Part shown: positions 1-5,867 of the stretch, in pieces
Position numbering within the stretch: position 1 is the stretch's first letter
How the letters are laid out: every line of letters starts with the position of its first letter
DNA from: Paracoccus sp. (in: a-proteobacteria)
GTDB lineage: Bacteria; Pseudomonadota; Alphaproteobacteria; Rhodobacterales; Rhodobacteraceae
Assembly: GCA_018056045.1 (NCBI GenBank)
Contig: JAGPGI010000124.1
Location: 1-7,390 of the forward strand
Reading direction: 5' to 3'
DNA: 7,390 bases
The notes under the pieces: model-generated
The model's database searches: none
Told to the model about the DNA's origin: nothing
Seen by the model: only the letters and a program-made list of their open reading frames with translations
Translations under genes and position numbers: made by a program

Positions 1-685
1 TGACCATGCCGCGCCCGAAATCCAGCCCGAGGCTGTCTATGGCCTGACCGAATTCTATCGTGACCAGATCCGTGGCGCGCGGCTGGTCGCCGGCACCGGC
101 TGCAATGCAGCCGCGGTTCAATTCGCCCTGCGCCCGCTGATCGGATCGGGGCTGATCGATCTGGATGACATCATCTGCGACCTCAAGAACGGGGTGTCCG
201 GGGCCGGACGTTCGCTCAAGGAAAACATGCTTTTCGCCGAGCGCTCCGAGGATGTCGCCGGCTATTCGCAGGGCGGCAAGCACCGCCATCTGGGCGAGTT
301 CGATCAGGAATTCTCGTTGCTGGCGGGCCGTCCGGTGCAGATCCAGTTCACCCCGCATCTGGTGCCGGTCAATCGCGGCATCCTGGCATCCTGCTATCTG
401 AAGGGCGAGGCGCGGGCCGTCCATGCCGCGCTGGCGGCCGCCTATGCCGATGAGCCTTTCATCGTCGTGCTGCCCTTTGGGCAATTGCCGGCGATGGCGC
501 ATGTGCAGGGGTCGAACTTCTGCCATATCGGGGTGACGGGCGACCGGATTTCGGGCCGCACGCTGGTCGTCTCGACGCTGGACAACCTGTGCAAGGGGTC
601 CAGCGGGCAGGCGGTTCAGAACGCCAACCTCATGCTGGGGCTTGAGGAAACCGCCGGCCTGATGCTGGCGCCGGTTTTCCCCTGA
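1..685 (+). CDS. argC: N-acetyl-gamma-glutamyl-phosphate reductase (ArgC), 5' truncated by the window edge
   Basis: NADPH-dependent reduction of N-acetyl-glutamyl-5-phosphate to N-acetylglutamate semialdehyde, the third step of arginine biosynthesis in the cytoplasm. The open frame enters from the left edge (first full codon at position 2), so roughly the last 227 residues are present and the N-terminal NADP-binding part lies outside. The frame reads [17 protein letters not shown] followed by AGTGCNAAA, which carries the catalytic cysteine. Next come the SGAGRS segment, the [12 protein letters not shown] segment with the expected histidines, [12 protein letters not shown], and a C-terminal [18 protein letters not shown] block, all typical of ArgC. 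The GTGCNA form around the cysteine, in place of PGCYPT, is from memory the form found in Rhodobacteraceae. Internal ATGs, for example at 194, are not starts. The gene ends with TGA at 683-685, directly against the stop of the convergent DUF1850 gene. Confidence 0.95.
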   Translation, partial: DHAAPEIQPEAVYGLTEFYRDQIRGARLVAGTGCNAAAVQFALRPLIGSGLIDLDDIICDLKNGVSGAGRSLKENMLFAERSEDVAGYSQGGKHRHLGEFDQEFSLLAGRPVQIQFTPHLVPVNRGILASCYLKGEARAVHAALAAAYADEPFIVVLPFGQLPAMAHVQGSNFCHIGVTGDRISGRTLVVSTLDNLCKGSSGQAVQNANLMLGLEETAGLMLAPVFP

Positions 686-1045
686 CTAAGGGCAGGGGCG
701 CAGCAGCAGCGGCGCCCCCGCATCCGTGCCCAGCGTCACGCAATCCACGCCGCAGATGCGCCAGCCCGCCCCGGTCGCCCCCGAGGCGGCCAGCGCCAGT
801 TCCCGAACCGGCGGCGCCTTGGGCTGCCAGACCAGCCAGCCATCCTGCAAGCGCGCATCCGGCCCCGGCTCCATCCCCGCGCCGGATCCCTTGACCGCCG
901 CGCGGACCGGGACCAGTCCCGCATCGGTGACGCGCCAATCCTCGCGCCATTCGGTCTTTTCTACCGAATGCGTCCATGACAGCGAAAAGCCGTTTCCGGG
1001 GCCAAGCGCGATGGCCATGGCCCCGGCCATCAGGCAGGCGCTCAT
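686..1045 (-). CDS. DUF1850 domain protein of the TAXI-TRAP operon
   Basis: A 119-residue small protein with a hydrophobic N-terminus (about residues 2-16, SACLMAGAMAIALG), probably a signal peptide or membrane anchor. The segment FSLSWTHSVEKTEWREDW (about residues 20-37) is the hallmark of DUF1850. The function of DUF1850 is not established. The family is recurrently encoded beside TAXI-type TRAP transporters, so a periplasmic accessory role in that transporter is a reasonable inference. The ATG overlaps the permease stop codon by 4 bp (ATGA on the minus strand, 1042-1045), so translation is probably coupled; no strong separate ribosome binding site is visible. It is the last gene of the three-gene operon and ends with TAG at 686-688. 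There is no spacer before the convergent argC stop and hence no room for an intergenic terminator. Confidence 0.85.
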   Translation of the reverse strand: MSACLMAGAMAIALGPGNGFSLSWTHSVEKTEWREDWRVTDAGLVPVRAAVKGSGAGMEPGPDARLQDGWLVWQPKAPPVRELALAASGATGAGWRICGVDCVTLGTDAGAPLLLRPCP

Positions 1046-3135
1046 GCTGCGGCCCGCCGGTGCCGCAGCCAGAGCTGGCCGATAAACAGCGCCGACAGGG
1101 CAAAGCCCACCTCATCGGTCAGGGGCAGGGCGGCGATCAGCGTGAAGGCGGCGGCCATGGCCAGCGCGCGCTCCCAGATCGCCAGCGGCCGGCCCAGCCA
1201 GCCGATCACCGCAGCCCCCCACAGGCCGATGGCCAGAACGGTCTTGGTCACGATATAGACCACCGCCGGCCAATAGCCCAAGGCCTGCGCCAGGGGCCCG
1301 CCATCCTGCAGCATCAGGGCCGGCGTATAGACCGCCATGAAGGGCACGACGAAACCGGCAGCGGCAACCTTGACCGCCTCGAGGCTGATTTTCAGCCCGC
1401 TTTCCTTGGCGATGGGGGCGGCGGCAAAGCAGGCCAGCGCCACCGGCGGCGTCAGGTCGGCCAGAATGCCGAAATAGAACACGAACATATGGCTGACGAT
1501 CAGCGGCACGCCCAGCTCCAGCAGGGCGGGCCCGGCGATGGACGAGGTGATGATATAGTTCGGGATCGTCGGGATCCCCATGCCCAGGATGATGCAGGTG
1601 ATCATGGTCAGGATCAGCGACAGAAGCAGGCTGCTTTCGCCCACCCCGACAATGAACTGGCCAAAGGTATTGGCGGCCCCGGTCAGCGTCATCACCCCGA
1701 TGATGACACCGACCAGCGCGCAGGCGATGCCCACCGGCAGCGCGGTGCGCGCGCCCTCGGCCAGACTGTCGCGGCAGGCGGCCAGCGTCTCGCGCCCGCC
1801 TTGCGAAAAGGCGCAGATGACCGCCAGCACCACCAGCGCGGCGATCACCACGCCGATGCCGAACTGGAAGAAGGCCCCGGCCACCAGCCCGAGGATGATC
1901 CAGAAGATCACCCGGATGACGCCGGCAGGCAGGCCCAGCACGACCGAGCCGCCAAGGATCAGCAGACCGGTCAGCGCCAGCCCGACAGTGCCGGCAAACA
2001 GCGGCGTATAGCCCGAAAACAGCAGCCAGACCAGCACCGCCAGCGGCAGGATCAGATACCAGCCTTGCCGCAGCGCCGCGCGGGCGGATGGCAGCTGGTC
2101 GCGGGTCAGCCCGCGCAGATCGCGCTTGCCGGCCTCAAGATGCACCATCCAGAACACGCCCAGGAAATACAGCACGGCGGGGATCAGCGCCGCCTTGACC
2201 ACCTCGACATATTCGACGCCCAGCGTCTCGGCCATGATGAAGGCGACCGCGCCCATGACCGGCGGCATGATCTGCCCGCCCATCGAGGCGGTTGCCTCGA
2301 CGCCCCCGGCGAAGGCCGGGCGATAGCCGAAACGCTTCATCAGCGGGATGGTGAACTGGCCGGTGGTGACGACATTGGCCACGCCCGAGCCCGAGATCGT
2401 CCCCATCAGCCCCGAGCTGAGCACCGAAACCTTGGCCGCGCCGCCGGTCTTGTGGCCTACAAGCCCCAGAGATACGTCCGTGAACAGTTTGATCATCCCG
2501 GCTTTTTCAAGAAAAGCTCCAAACAGGATGAACAGAAAGATATAGGTCGAGGAGACATAGACCGGGATGCCATAGATCCCTTCGGTGCCATAGGTGATAT
2601 GCTCGATCACCTGCGCGAAATCATAGCCGCGATGGTTGAAGGGGCTGGGCAGGTATTGCCCCAGCAGCGCATAGGCCAGAAACAGCCCCGAGATGATCGG
2701 CAGCGCCGGCCCCATCAGCATCCATGAGGCGGCAAAGACCGCGATCAGCGCCGCCACCCCGAACCAGATGTCGCGCGTCAGGGGATCGCCCGCGCGCAAC
2801 AAAAGCTCATTATATTCAACCCATTGATAGGCGGCGACGGCGATGCCCACGACGGCGAGCGCCAGCGTCAGCGCGCGCCCCAAAGGCCCCATCTGCTTGG
2901 CATATGCCAAAAGCGGGAACCCCAGCGCCATCAGGAAACCGACATGGACCGCGCGGGCGATCTGGCTGGGCATGTCGATCAGATGCGCGGCCAGCGCGAT
3001 CTGGAAAGTCGAAAAGGCGACCGCAAGCCAGAACAGCGCCCGTCCCCAGTTGCCGGGGGGAAATCCCGCACCCAGCGGGTCATGGCCGTCCGGCTCGGGC
3101 GGAGCCTGAAGGATTGCGTCAGCGGTTTCTTTCAT
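1042..3135 (-). CDS. TRAP transporter fused permease, 4TM/12TM type (TAXI system)
   Basis: Inner-membrane permease of 697 residues that fuses the small (DctQ-like, 4 TM) and large (DctM-like, 12 TM) subunits. TRAP systems use a cation gradient to import solutes delivered by a periplasmic receptor. The first hydrophobic block (about residues 33-160) is the small-subunit part; from about residue 180 the sequence is DctM-like. Family motifs visible are SGSGVANVVTTGQF (248-261), EATASMGGQIMPPVMGA (280-296), GMGIPTIPNYI (518-528) and FGILADLTPPVALACFAAAP (555-574). A very hydrophobic stretch at about 383-445 seems longer than in the shorter family members of around 650 residues. The ATG at 3135 is preceded by a G-rich GGGGGGA. 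The gene lies 91 bp downstream of its receptor gene and overlaps the DUF1850 gene by 4 bp. The substrate cannot be read from the sequence. Confidence 0.93.
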   Translation of the reverse strand: MKETADAILQAPPEPDGHDPLGAGFPPGNWGRALFWLAVAFSTFQIALAAHLIDMPSQIARAVHVGFLMALGFPLLAYAKQMGPLGRALTLALAVVGIAVAAYQWVEYNELLLRAGDPLTRDIWFGVAALIAVFAASWMLMGPALPIISGLFLAYALLGQYLPSPFNHRGYDFAQVIEHITYGTEGIYGIPVYVSSTYIFLFILFGAFLEKAGMIKLFTDVSLGLVGHKTGGAAKVSVLSSGLMGTISGSGVANVVTTGQFTIPLMKRFGYRPAFAGGVEATASMGGQIMPPVMGAVAFIMAETLGVEYVEVVKAALIPAVLYFLGVFWMVHLEAGKRDLRGLTRDQLPSARAALRQGWYLILPLAVLVWLLFSGYTPLFAGTVGLALTGLLILGGSVVLGLPAGVIRVIFWIILGLVAGAFFQFGIGVVIAALVVLAVICAFSQGGRETLAACRDSLAEGARTALPVGIACALVGVIIGVMTLTGAANTFGQFIVGVGESSLLLSLILTMITCIILGMGIPTIPNYIITSSIAGPALLELGVPLIVSHMFVFYFGILADLTPPVALACFAAAPIAKESGLKISLEAVKVAAAGFVVPFMAVYTPALMLQDGGPLAQALGYWPAVVYIVTKTVLAIGLWGAAVIGWLGRPLAIWERALAMAAAFTLIAALPLTDEVGFALSALFIGQLWLRHRRAAA

Positions 3136-3187
3136 GATCCCCCCGTGGTCGTCCCGGCGCCTGTTTTCCGCGCCACCGGCAGGTTGC

Positions 3188-3210
3188 GGGCGGCCCGCGC
3201 GGGGCCGCCC
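3188..3210. other. Intercistronic GC stem-loop between receptor and permease genes
   Basis: Perfect 9-bp inverted repeat GGGCGGCCC (3188-3196) and GGGCCGCCC (3202-3210) with a 5-nt loop. It lies in the 91-bp gap between the TAXI receptor stop (3227) and the permease start (3135). Read in the operon direction (minus), no U-tract follows, so it is unlikely to terminate fully. It may instead protect the 3' end of the receptor message or cause partial attenuation, which would fit the usual excess of receptor over permease. On the plus strand a TTTTT run (3215-3219) follows 4 nt after the stem, so it could act as a terminator for antisense transcription. Confidence 0.6.
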
Positions 3211-3226
3211 CGGGTTTTTGGCCGGA

Positions 3227-4174
3227 TCAGAGCAGGCCCTGTTCCTTGTAGAACTTCTCGGCGCCCGGATGCAGCGGGATCGGCGAATCCTTGGCGGCGT
3301 TTTCCAGCTTGATATCGGCCGCGGCGCTATGGGCGGCCTTCAGCGTATCAAGGTTTTCAAAGATCAGCTTGGCCATCTGATAGGCGGTCTCGTCCGAGAC
3401 ATCCTCATGCGTCACCAGAAAGTTGATGACGGCGGCGGTGGGCACGTCCTCGGTCTGGCCCTGATAGGTGCCGGCGGGAATGACCCCGGCGATATAGGGC
3501 GCGCCGATCTTTTCGACCACCTCCTTGGGGACCGAGACCACGGTGATTTCCTGCGACGAGGCCAGGTCCTTGATCGCGGCATTTCCCAGACCCGAGGATT
3601 GCAGCGTCGCCTCGAGCTGGCGGTTCTTCATCAGCTCGACCGATTCCGCAAAGGGCAGGTATTCGACCTTGGCCAGATCGTCATAGCTCATGCCCAGCCC
3701 GCCAAGGATGGCGCGAGCATTCAGCTCGGTCCCCGATTTCGGCGCACCCACCGAGAGCGACTTGCCCTTGAGATCGGCGACCGTGGTCACGCCCGCCTCT
3801 TTCAGCGCGGCGATCTGGACATAGTTGGGATAGATCGCGGCAATCGCGCGCAGCTTGGTCAGCGGCGCCTTGAAGCCGGCATCCTCATTTCCCTCCCATG
3901 CATATTTGACGGAATCGCCAAGCGCGAAGCCCAGCTCGCCCTTGCCCTGCTGCAAAAGGTTCAGGTTCTCGACCGAGGCCTTGGTGGCCTGCACCTGCGT
4001 GCGCGACCCTTCGATGCCCTTGGCATAGATTTCCGACAGCGCCACCCCCATCGGGTAATAGACGCCCGAGGTGCCGCCGGTCAGGATATTGATGAACTCC
4101 TCGGCCTTGGCCATGGGCGCGGCAAAGGCCAGCGCGCCGGCAACTGCCGCTGCAAAGGTAAAACGAATGGACAT
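3227..4174 (-). CDS. TAXI-family TRAP transporter solute receptor (periplasmic)
   Basis: A 315-residue extracytoplasmic solute-binding protein, the first gene of the TRAP operon. Residues 1-24 form a clear signal peptide: MSIRF, then an alanine-rich hydrophobic core, then an AKA cleavage site before EEF. The mature protein begins with the TAXI-family pattern FINILTGGTSGVYYPMG, then SRTQVQATKASVENLNLLQQG and LGFALGDS. The start is set at ATG 4174 because it gives a complete signal peptide and has GGGAGGA (4178-4184) just upstream. The same frame stays open to 4291, but the extra 39 residues would bury the signal peptide. Characterised TAXI receptors bind dicarboxylate or amino acid type ligands such as glutamate; the ligand here is unknown. 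The receptor would hand its ligand to the fused permease encoded downstream. Confidence 0.93.
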   Translation of the reverse strand: MSIRFTFAAAVAGALAFAAPMAKAEEFINILTGGTSGVYYPMGVALSEIYAKGIEGSRTQVQATKASVENLNLLQQGKGELGFALGDSVKYAWEGNEDAGFKAPLTKLRAIAAIYPNYVQIAALKEAGVTTVADLKGKSLSVGAPKSGTELNARAILGGLGMSYDDLAKVEYLPFAESVELMKNRQLEATLQSSGLGNAAIKDLASSQEITVVSVPKEVVEKIGAPYIAGVIPAGTYQGQTEDVPTAAVINFLVTHEDVSDETAYQMAKLIFENLDTLKAAHSAAADIKLENAAKDSPIPLHPGAEKFYKEQGLL

Positions 4175-4177
4175 GGT

Positions 4178-4184
4178 TCCTCCC
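4178..4184 (-). promoter_or_regulatory. Ribosome binding site fixing the TAXI receptor start
   Basis: GGGAGGA on the minus strand, with three bases between it and the ATG at 4174. It supports this ATG over the in-frame ATG at 4291, and the signal peptide begins exactly here. Confidence 0.75.
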
Positions 4185-4223
4185 ATCATTTTTGTCTTTG
4201 GACCCGGGGGCCCGCTGCAACTG

Positions 4224-4248
4224 TGTCGCAAAGCCGATGCCCGCGACA
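4224..4248. promoter_or_regulatory. Inverted repeat in the TAXI operon leader, possible operator
   Basis: TGTCGC (4224-4229) and GCGACA (4243-4248) form a 6-bp inverted repeat with a 13-nt spacer, 50-74 bp upstream of the TAXI receptor start. It lies in the 151-bp gap (4175-4325) where the operon promoter must be. No convincing -35/-10 pair could be placed around it. It could be a regulator site, or chance in GC-rich DNA. Confidence 0.2.
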
Positions 4249-4299
4249 ACCTGCATCCGCGCGCCAAGGGCGATTTTTTGTCGTTGACCATAGGTTAAT

Positions 4300-4323
4300 T
4301 CCCGCCCCGCGACGCGGGCGGGA
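4300..4323 (-). terminator. Hairpin just after the DUF6522-like gene, probable terminator
   Basis: An 8-bp GC-rich stem (4300-4307 with 4316-4323), continued past a one-base bulge by 2 more pairs around a 3-nt loop. It begins 2 nt after the TGA of the DUF6522-like gene (4326-4328). On the minus strand it is followed by AATTAACC, AT-rich but without a true U-run. It sits between that gene and the TRAP operon on the same strand, so it would separate the two transcription units. Confidence 0.5.
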
Positions 4324-4325
4324 GC

Positions 4326-4589
4326 TCAGCCCGACCGGCGCGGCGCGGCAAAACTGGCGCGGCTGATCACCTGAAGATCGGGGCCAAGGGTCAGGCGCAG
4401 GGTGCGGCCCCCGGAATAAAAGGTCAGGCGCCAGCGGCCCGCATCCTCGCCCATGCCCTTTTCGCAGCGGCTGGTCATGCGGCCGTCGCGCATGCGGCGG
4501 TTGACCTCGTCGGGGGTCAGGCCAAAGCCCTCGGCGATCAGTTCGGCATCGACCTGAAAGCCTTCATCCGTCGGATCGATCTGTGCCAT
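4326..4589 (-). CDS. DUF6522-like small cytoplasmic protein
   Basis: An 87-residue protein of unknown function. It opens with MAQIDPTDEGFQVDAELIAEGFGL, followed by a segment with charged turns (MRDGRMTSRCEKGMGEDAGRW), then a beta-rich half (RLTFYSGGRTLRLTLG). No signal peptide or membrane segment is seen. It resembles the family I recall as DUF6522, found in Paracoccus and other denitrifying alphaproteobacteria; the family name is from memory. The start is placed at ATG 4589, which has GAAGGG about 7 nt upstream, rather than at the in-frame GTG 4604, which lacks a good site. It lies 63 bp downstream of the Crp/Fnr gene on the same strand and seems to have its own promoter in that gap. One cysteine (in the SRCEKG segment) is present. 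Confidence 0.7.
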   Translation of the reverse strand: MAQIDPTDEGFQVDAELIAEGFGLTPDEVNRRMRDGRMTSRCEKGMGEDAGRWRLTFYSGGRTLRLTLGPDLQVISRASFAAPRRSG

Positions 4590-4621
4590 GCCCGCGCCCT
4601 TCACCCGCCGCCATCGCAGTC

Positions 4622-4650
4622 AGTATAGCGGCTTTGGGTGCGGCTGTAAG
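4622..4650 (-). promoter_or_regulatory. Candidate sigma-70-type promoter for the DUF6522-like gene
   Basis: On the minus strand CTTACA (4645-4650; 4 of 6 to TTGACA), a 17-bp spacer, and TATACT (4622-4627; 5 of 6 to TATAAT). A transcript from here would start near 4615, about 25 nt before the ATG at 4589, leaving room for the GAAGGG site. It lies in the gap between the regulator stop and this gene. Confidence 0.45.
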
Positions 4651-4652
4651 CC

Positions 4653-5330
4653 TCAGGGCTCGGGGGTGATGCGGCCGGGCTTGCCGTCATCATCCAGATC
4701 CAGCGTCTCGGCCAGCGCCGCGCAGGAGGGGATCTGCAGGGCGCGGCCCTTGCGTTTGAGGACGCCCAGCCGGGCCAGCCGGCTCATCTCGCGCGAGACG
4801 GCCTCGCGATGGGTGGCGATGCGGGCGGCCAGTTCCAGATGGCCCGGCGCCGGGTTCAGGACATGCGGGCCGTCGCCGGGGCCGGCCTCATGAGCCAGCC
4901 GCAGCAGCTCGCGTCCAAGGCGTTCGCGCACCAGCAGCGTGCCGAATTCATAGACCCGCTCGGACAGGCTGCGGATGCGGGCGACGAAATGCAGATGGAT
5001 GGCGCCGGCGAATTCCGGCTGCTCCATCAGCGCCCGGAACTGGGCCTGCGTGACCCAGGCGGTGCGGCCGTCGTCGCAGGCTACCACGCTGGCCGAGCGC
5101 GCGCCGTCGTCGATTGCCGCCAGCACGCCGACCAGCTCACCGGGGCTGACGCGGGCATAGATGACCATGCGGCCATCGGGGGAATGAACCAGCACATCGG
5201 CCTTGCCCGACAGCATCAGAAAGACCTCGCGGCCCTCGTCCGCCTCGCGGATCAGGGTGTCGCCGGCCAGATGCGCGCGCTCATGCGCGATGGCTACAAA
5301 TCTGTCGCGGGCCGGGCCAGTTAATTGCAT
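4653..5330 (-). CDS. Crp/Fnr-family transcriptional regulator
   Basis: A 225-residue cytoplasmic regulator: an N-terminal cyclic-nucleotide-binding beta-roll (about residues 10-100), a dimerisation helix (about 110-145) and a C-terminal winged helix-turn-helix (about 163-200). In the beta-roll the phosphate-binding cassette looks intact, with GEL at 64-66 and RSA at 78-80, so nucleotide binding is plausible. There is no N-terminal cysteine cluster as in oxygen-sensing Fnr. The recognition helix THREAVSREMSRL (173-185) has the E-x-x-S-R pattern that in Fnr reads TTGAT half-sites. The start is placed at ATG 5330, with AGAGGA (5339-5344) 8 nt upstream and normal family length; an upstream in-frame start at 5435 would add 35 residues unlike the family. 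It is divergent from the two-gene toxin-like operon and could regulate it or itself. Ligand and targets are unknown. Confidence 0.9.
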   Translation of the reverse strand: MQLTGPARDRFVAIAHERAHLAGDTLIREADEGREVFLMLSGKADVLVHSPDGRMVIYARVSPGELVGVLAAIDDGARSASVVACDDGRTAWVTQAQFRALMEQPEFAGAIHLHFVARIRSLSERVYEFGTLLVRERLGRELLRLAHEAGPGDGPHVLNPAPGHLELAARIATHREAVSREMSRLARLGVLKRKGRALQIPSCAALAETLDLDDDGKPGRITPEP

Positions 5331-5372
5331 CTGTGTCGTCCTCTGCGCGGGCCAGCGCAACAAACTTGCCCC

Positions 5373-5386
5373 TTGATGTCGATTTT
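5373..5386. promoter_or_regulatory. Weak Fnr/Crp-like half-site in the divergent intergenic region
   Basis: TTGAT-GTCG-ATTTT matches the Fnr-type TTGAT-N4-ATCAA palindrome at 7 of 10 positions: the left half is perfect, the right half has only AT. It lies in the 168-bp region 5331-5498 between the divergent Crp/Fnr gene and the toxin-like operon, 43-56 bp upstream of the regulator start. I could not place a convincing promoter for either direction in this region. An additional 5-bp inverted repeat, GCGAA (5399-5403) and TTCGC (5419-5423), is present. Confidence 0.2.
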
Positions 5387-5498
5387 CTGCGGCCTTGTGC
5401 GAAATGCCACTGAGTCGATTCGCCCTTTCCGTCAAAGTCTATCTATCGGGTGGCTCAACCCCCGGCAGCAAGGAAACGCCAGTTCGCGGAGAATAATC

Positions 5499-5867
5499 AT
5501 GTCCCAGCAAACAATTGGCTCATTCCGCCTGCTGAACGAGGGGGGGTTCATCGCGAAGATGAGTTTTAACTATATCGACGATGATGGTCGGAACAAAGGC
5601 ACGCTGCAGAGCCGGGACATCTTTCCGGGCCAGACAATGGCGGCAAGGCTGACCGACTTCGGAGTGCCGGATGGCGCGCTGGTCTCATTGCAGGTCGATG
5701 TGGTGTGGGACGGGCAGAACAAGGCCGACGAGGCCTTTGCCCATGACAGAAGAAGCGACGGCATCGCCTGCTATGCGATCGCCGGCACGACGGCCTCGAA
5801 CAGACTCGCCCTGACCGGGGTGGAACGCGGTTCGGCCGGAGTGCACGAGACTGGAGGTTTCCAATGA
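5499..5867 (+). CDS. Small protein resembling cholesterol-dependent cytolysin domain 4 (putative membrane-recognition component)
   Basis: A 122-residue protein with no signal peptide or membrane helix, predicted to be mostly beta. What is seen: SFRLLNEGGFIAKMSFNYIDDDG (8-30), a beta/turn middle (FPGQTMAARL, 42-51; GALVSLQVDVVWDG, 59-72) and CYAIAGTTASNRL (91-103). This order resembles the C-terminal beta-sandwich of thiol-activated cytolysins, where GAYVAQF opens the domain and IWGTTLYP lies near the end. The Trp-rich undecapeptide is absent, and the Thr-Leu pair of the cholesterol-recognition loop would be Thr-Ala (98-99), so any target is likely not read in the cytolysin way. The start is ATG 5499 with GGAG (5488-5491) 7 nt upstream; the frame is open further upstream to 5325 without family-like sequence. 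It overlaps the next gene by 4 bp (ATGA), so the two are coupled. The last 14 residues look unstructured. Another small beta-sandwich family is possible. Confidence 0.6.
   Translation: MSQQTIGSFRLLNEGGFIAKMSFNYIDDDGRNKGTLQSRDIFPGQTMAARLTDFGVPDGALVSLQVDVVWDGQNKADEAFAHDRRSDGIACYAIAGTTASNRLALTGVERGSAGVHETGGFQ
5853..5857 (+). promoter_or_regulatory. Strong ribosome binding site for the second toxin-like gene
   Basis: GGAGG with a 6-nt spacer before ATG 5864, located inside the end of the upstream gene. With the ATGA overlap this allows both re-initiation and independent loading, so the larger protein need not be made in lower amount than the small one. Confidence 0.7.

Noticed and set aside
115..125. 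Atypical ArgC active-site surroundings as a sign of a LysY-like enzyme
   Set aside because: The G-C-N-A form is what I recall for Rhodobacteraceae ArgC, and the rest of the frame matches bacterial ArgC closely, so it is not evidence for a lysine-pathway paralogue.
976..2727. A 583-codon plus-strand open frame opposite the permease
   Set aside because: Its product is low-complexity, rich in Gln, Arg, Asp, Gly and His with no domain pattern, the usual antisense shadow of a GC-rich membrane protein gene. The minus-strand frame shows clear TRAP motifs.
4175..4291. N-terminal extension of the TAXI receptor to the in-frame ATG at 4291
   Set aside because: It would put 39 non-family residues before a complete signal peptide, while ATG 4174 has GGGAGGA directly upstream.
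3134..4366. A 410-codon plus-strand open frame opposite the TAXI receptor
   Set aside because: It is antisense to a gene with a signal peptide, ribosome binding site and family motifs; its own sequence shows no recognisable domain.
5331..5435. N-terminal extension of the Crp/Fnr regulator to 5435
   Set aside because: The added 35 residues do not look like the family, and ATG 5330 has AGAGGA at good spacing and gives the usual length.
5325..5498. N-terminal extension of the domain-4-like gene to 5325
   Set aside because: It would overlap the start of the divergent regulator and adds arginine-rich sequence typical of translated intergenic DNA; ATG 5499 has a GGAG site.
5331..5498. A sigma-70 promoter for the toxin-like operon around 5415-5447
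   Set aside because: TCTATCTATC near 5438 is AT-rich but no -35 with more than 3 of 6 matches lies at proper spacing, so no promoter was called.
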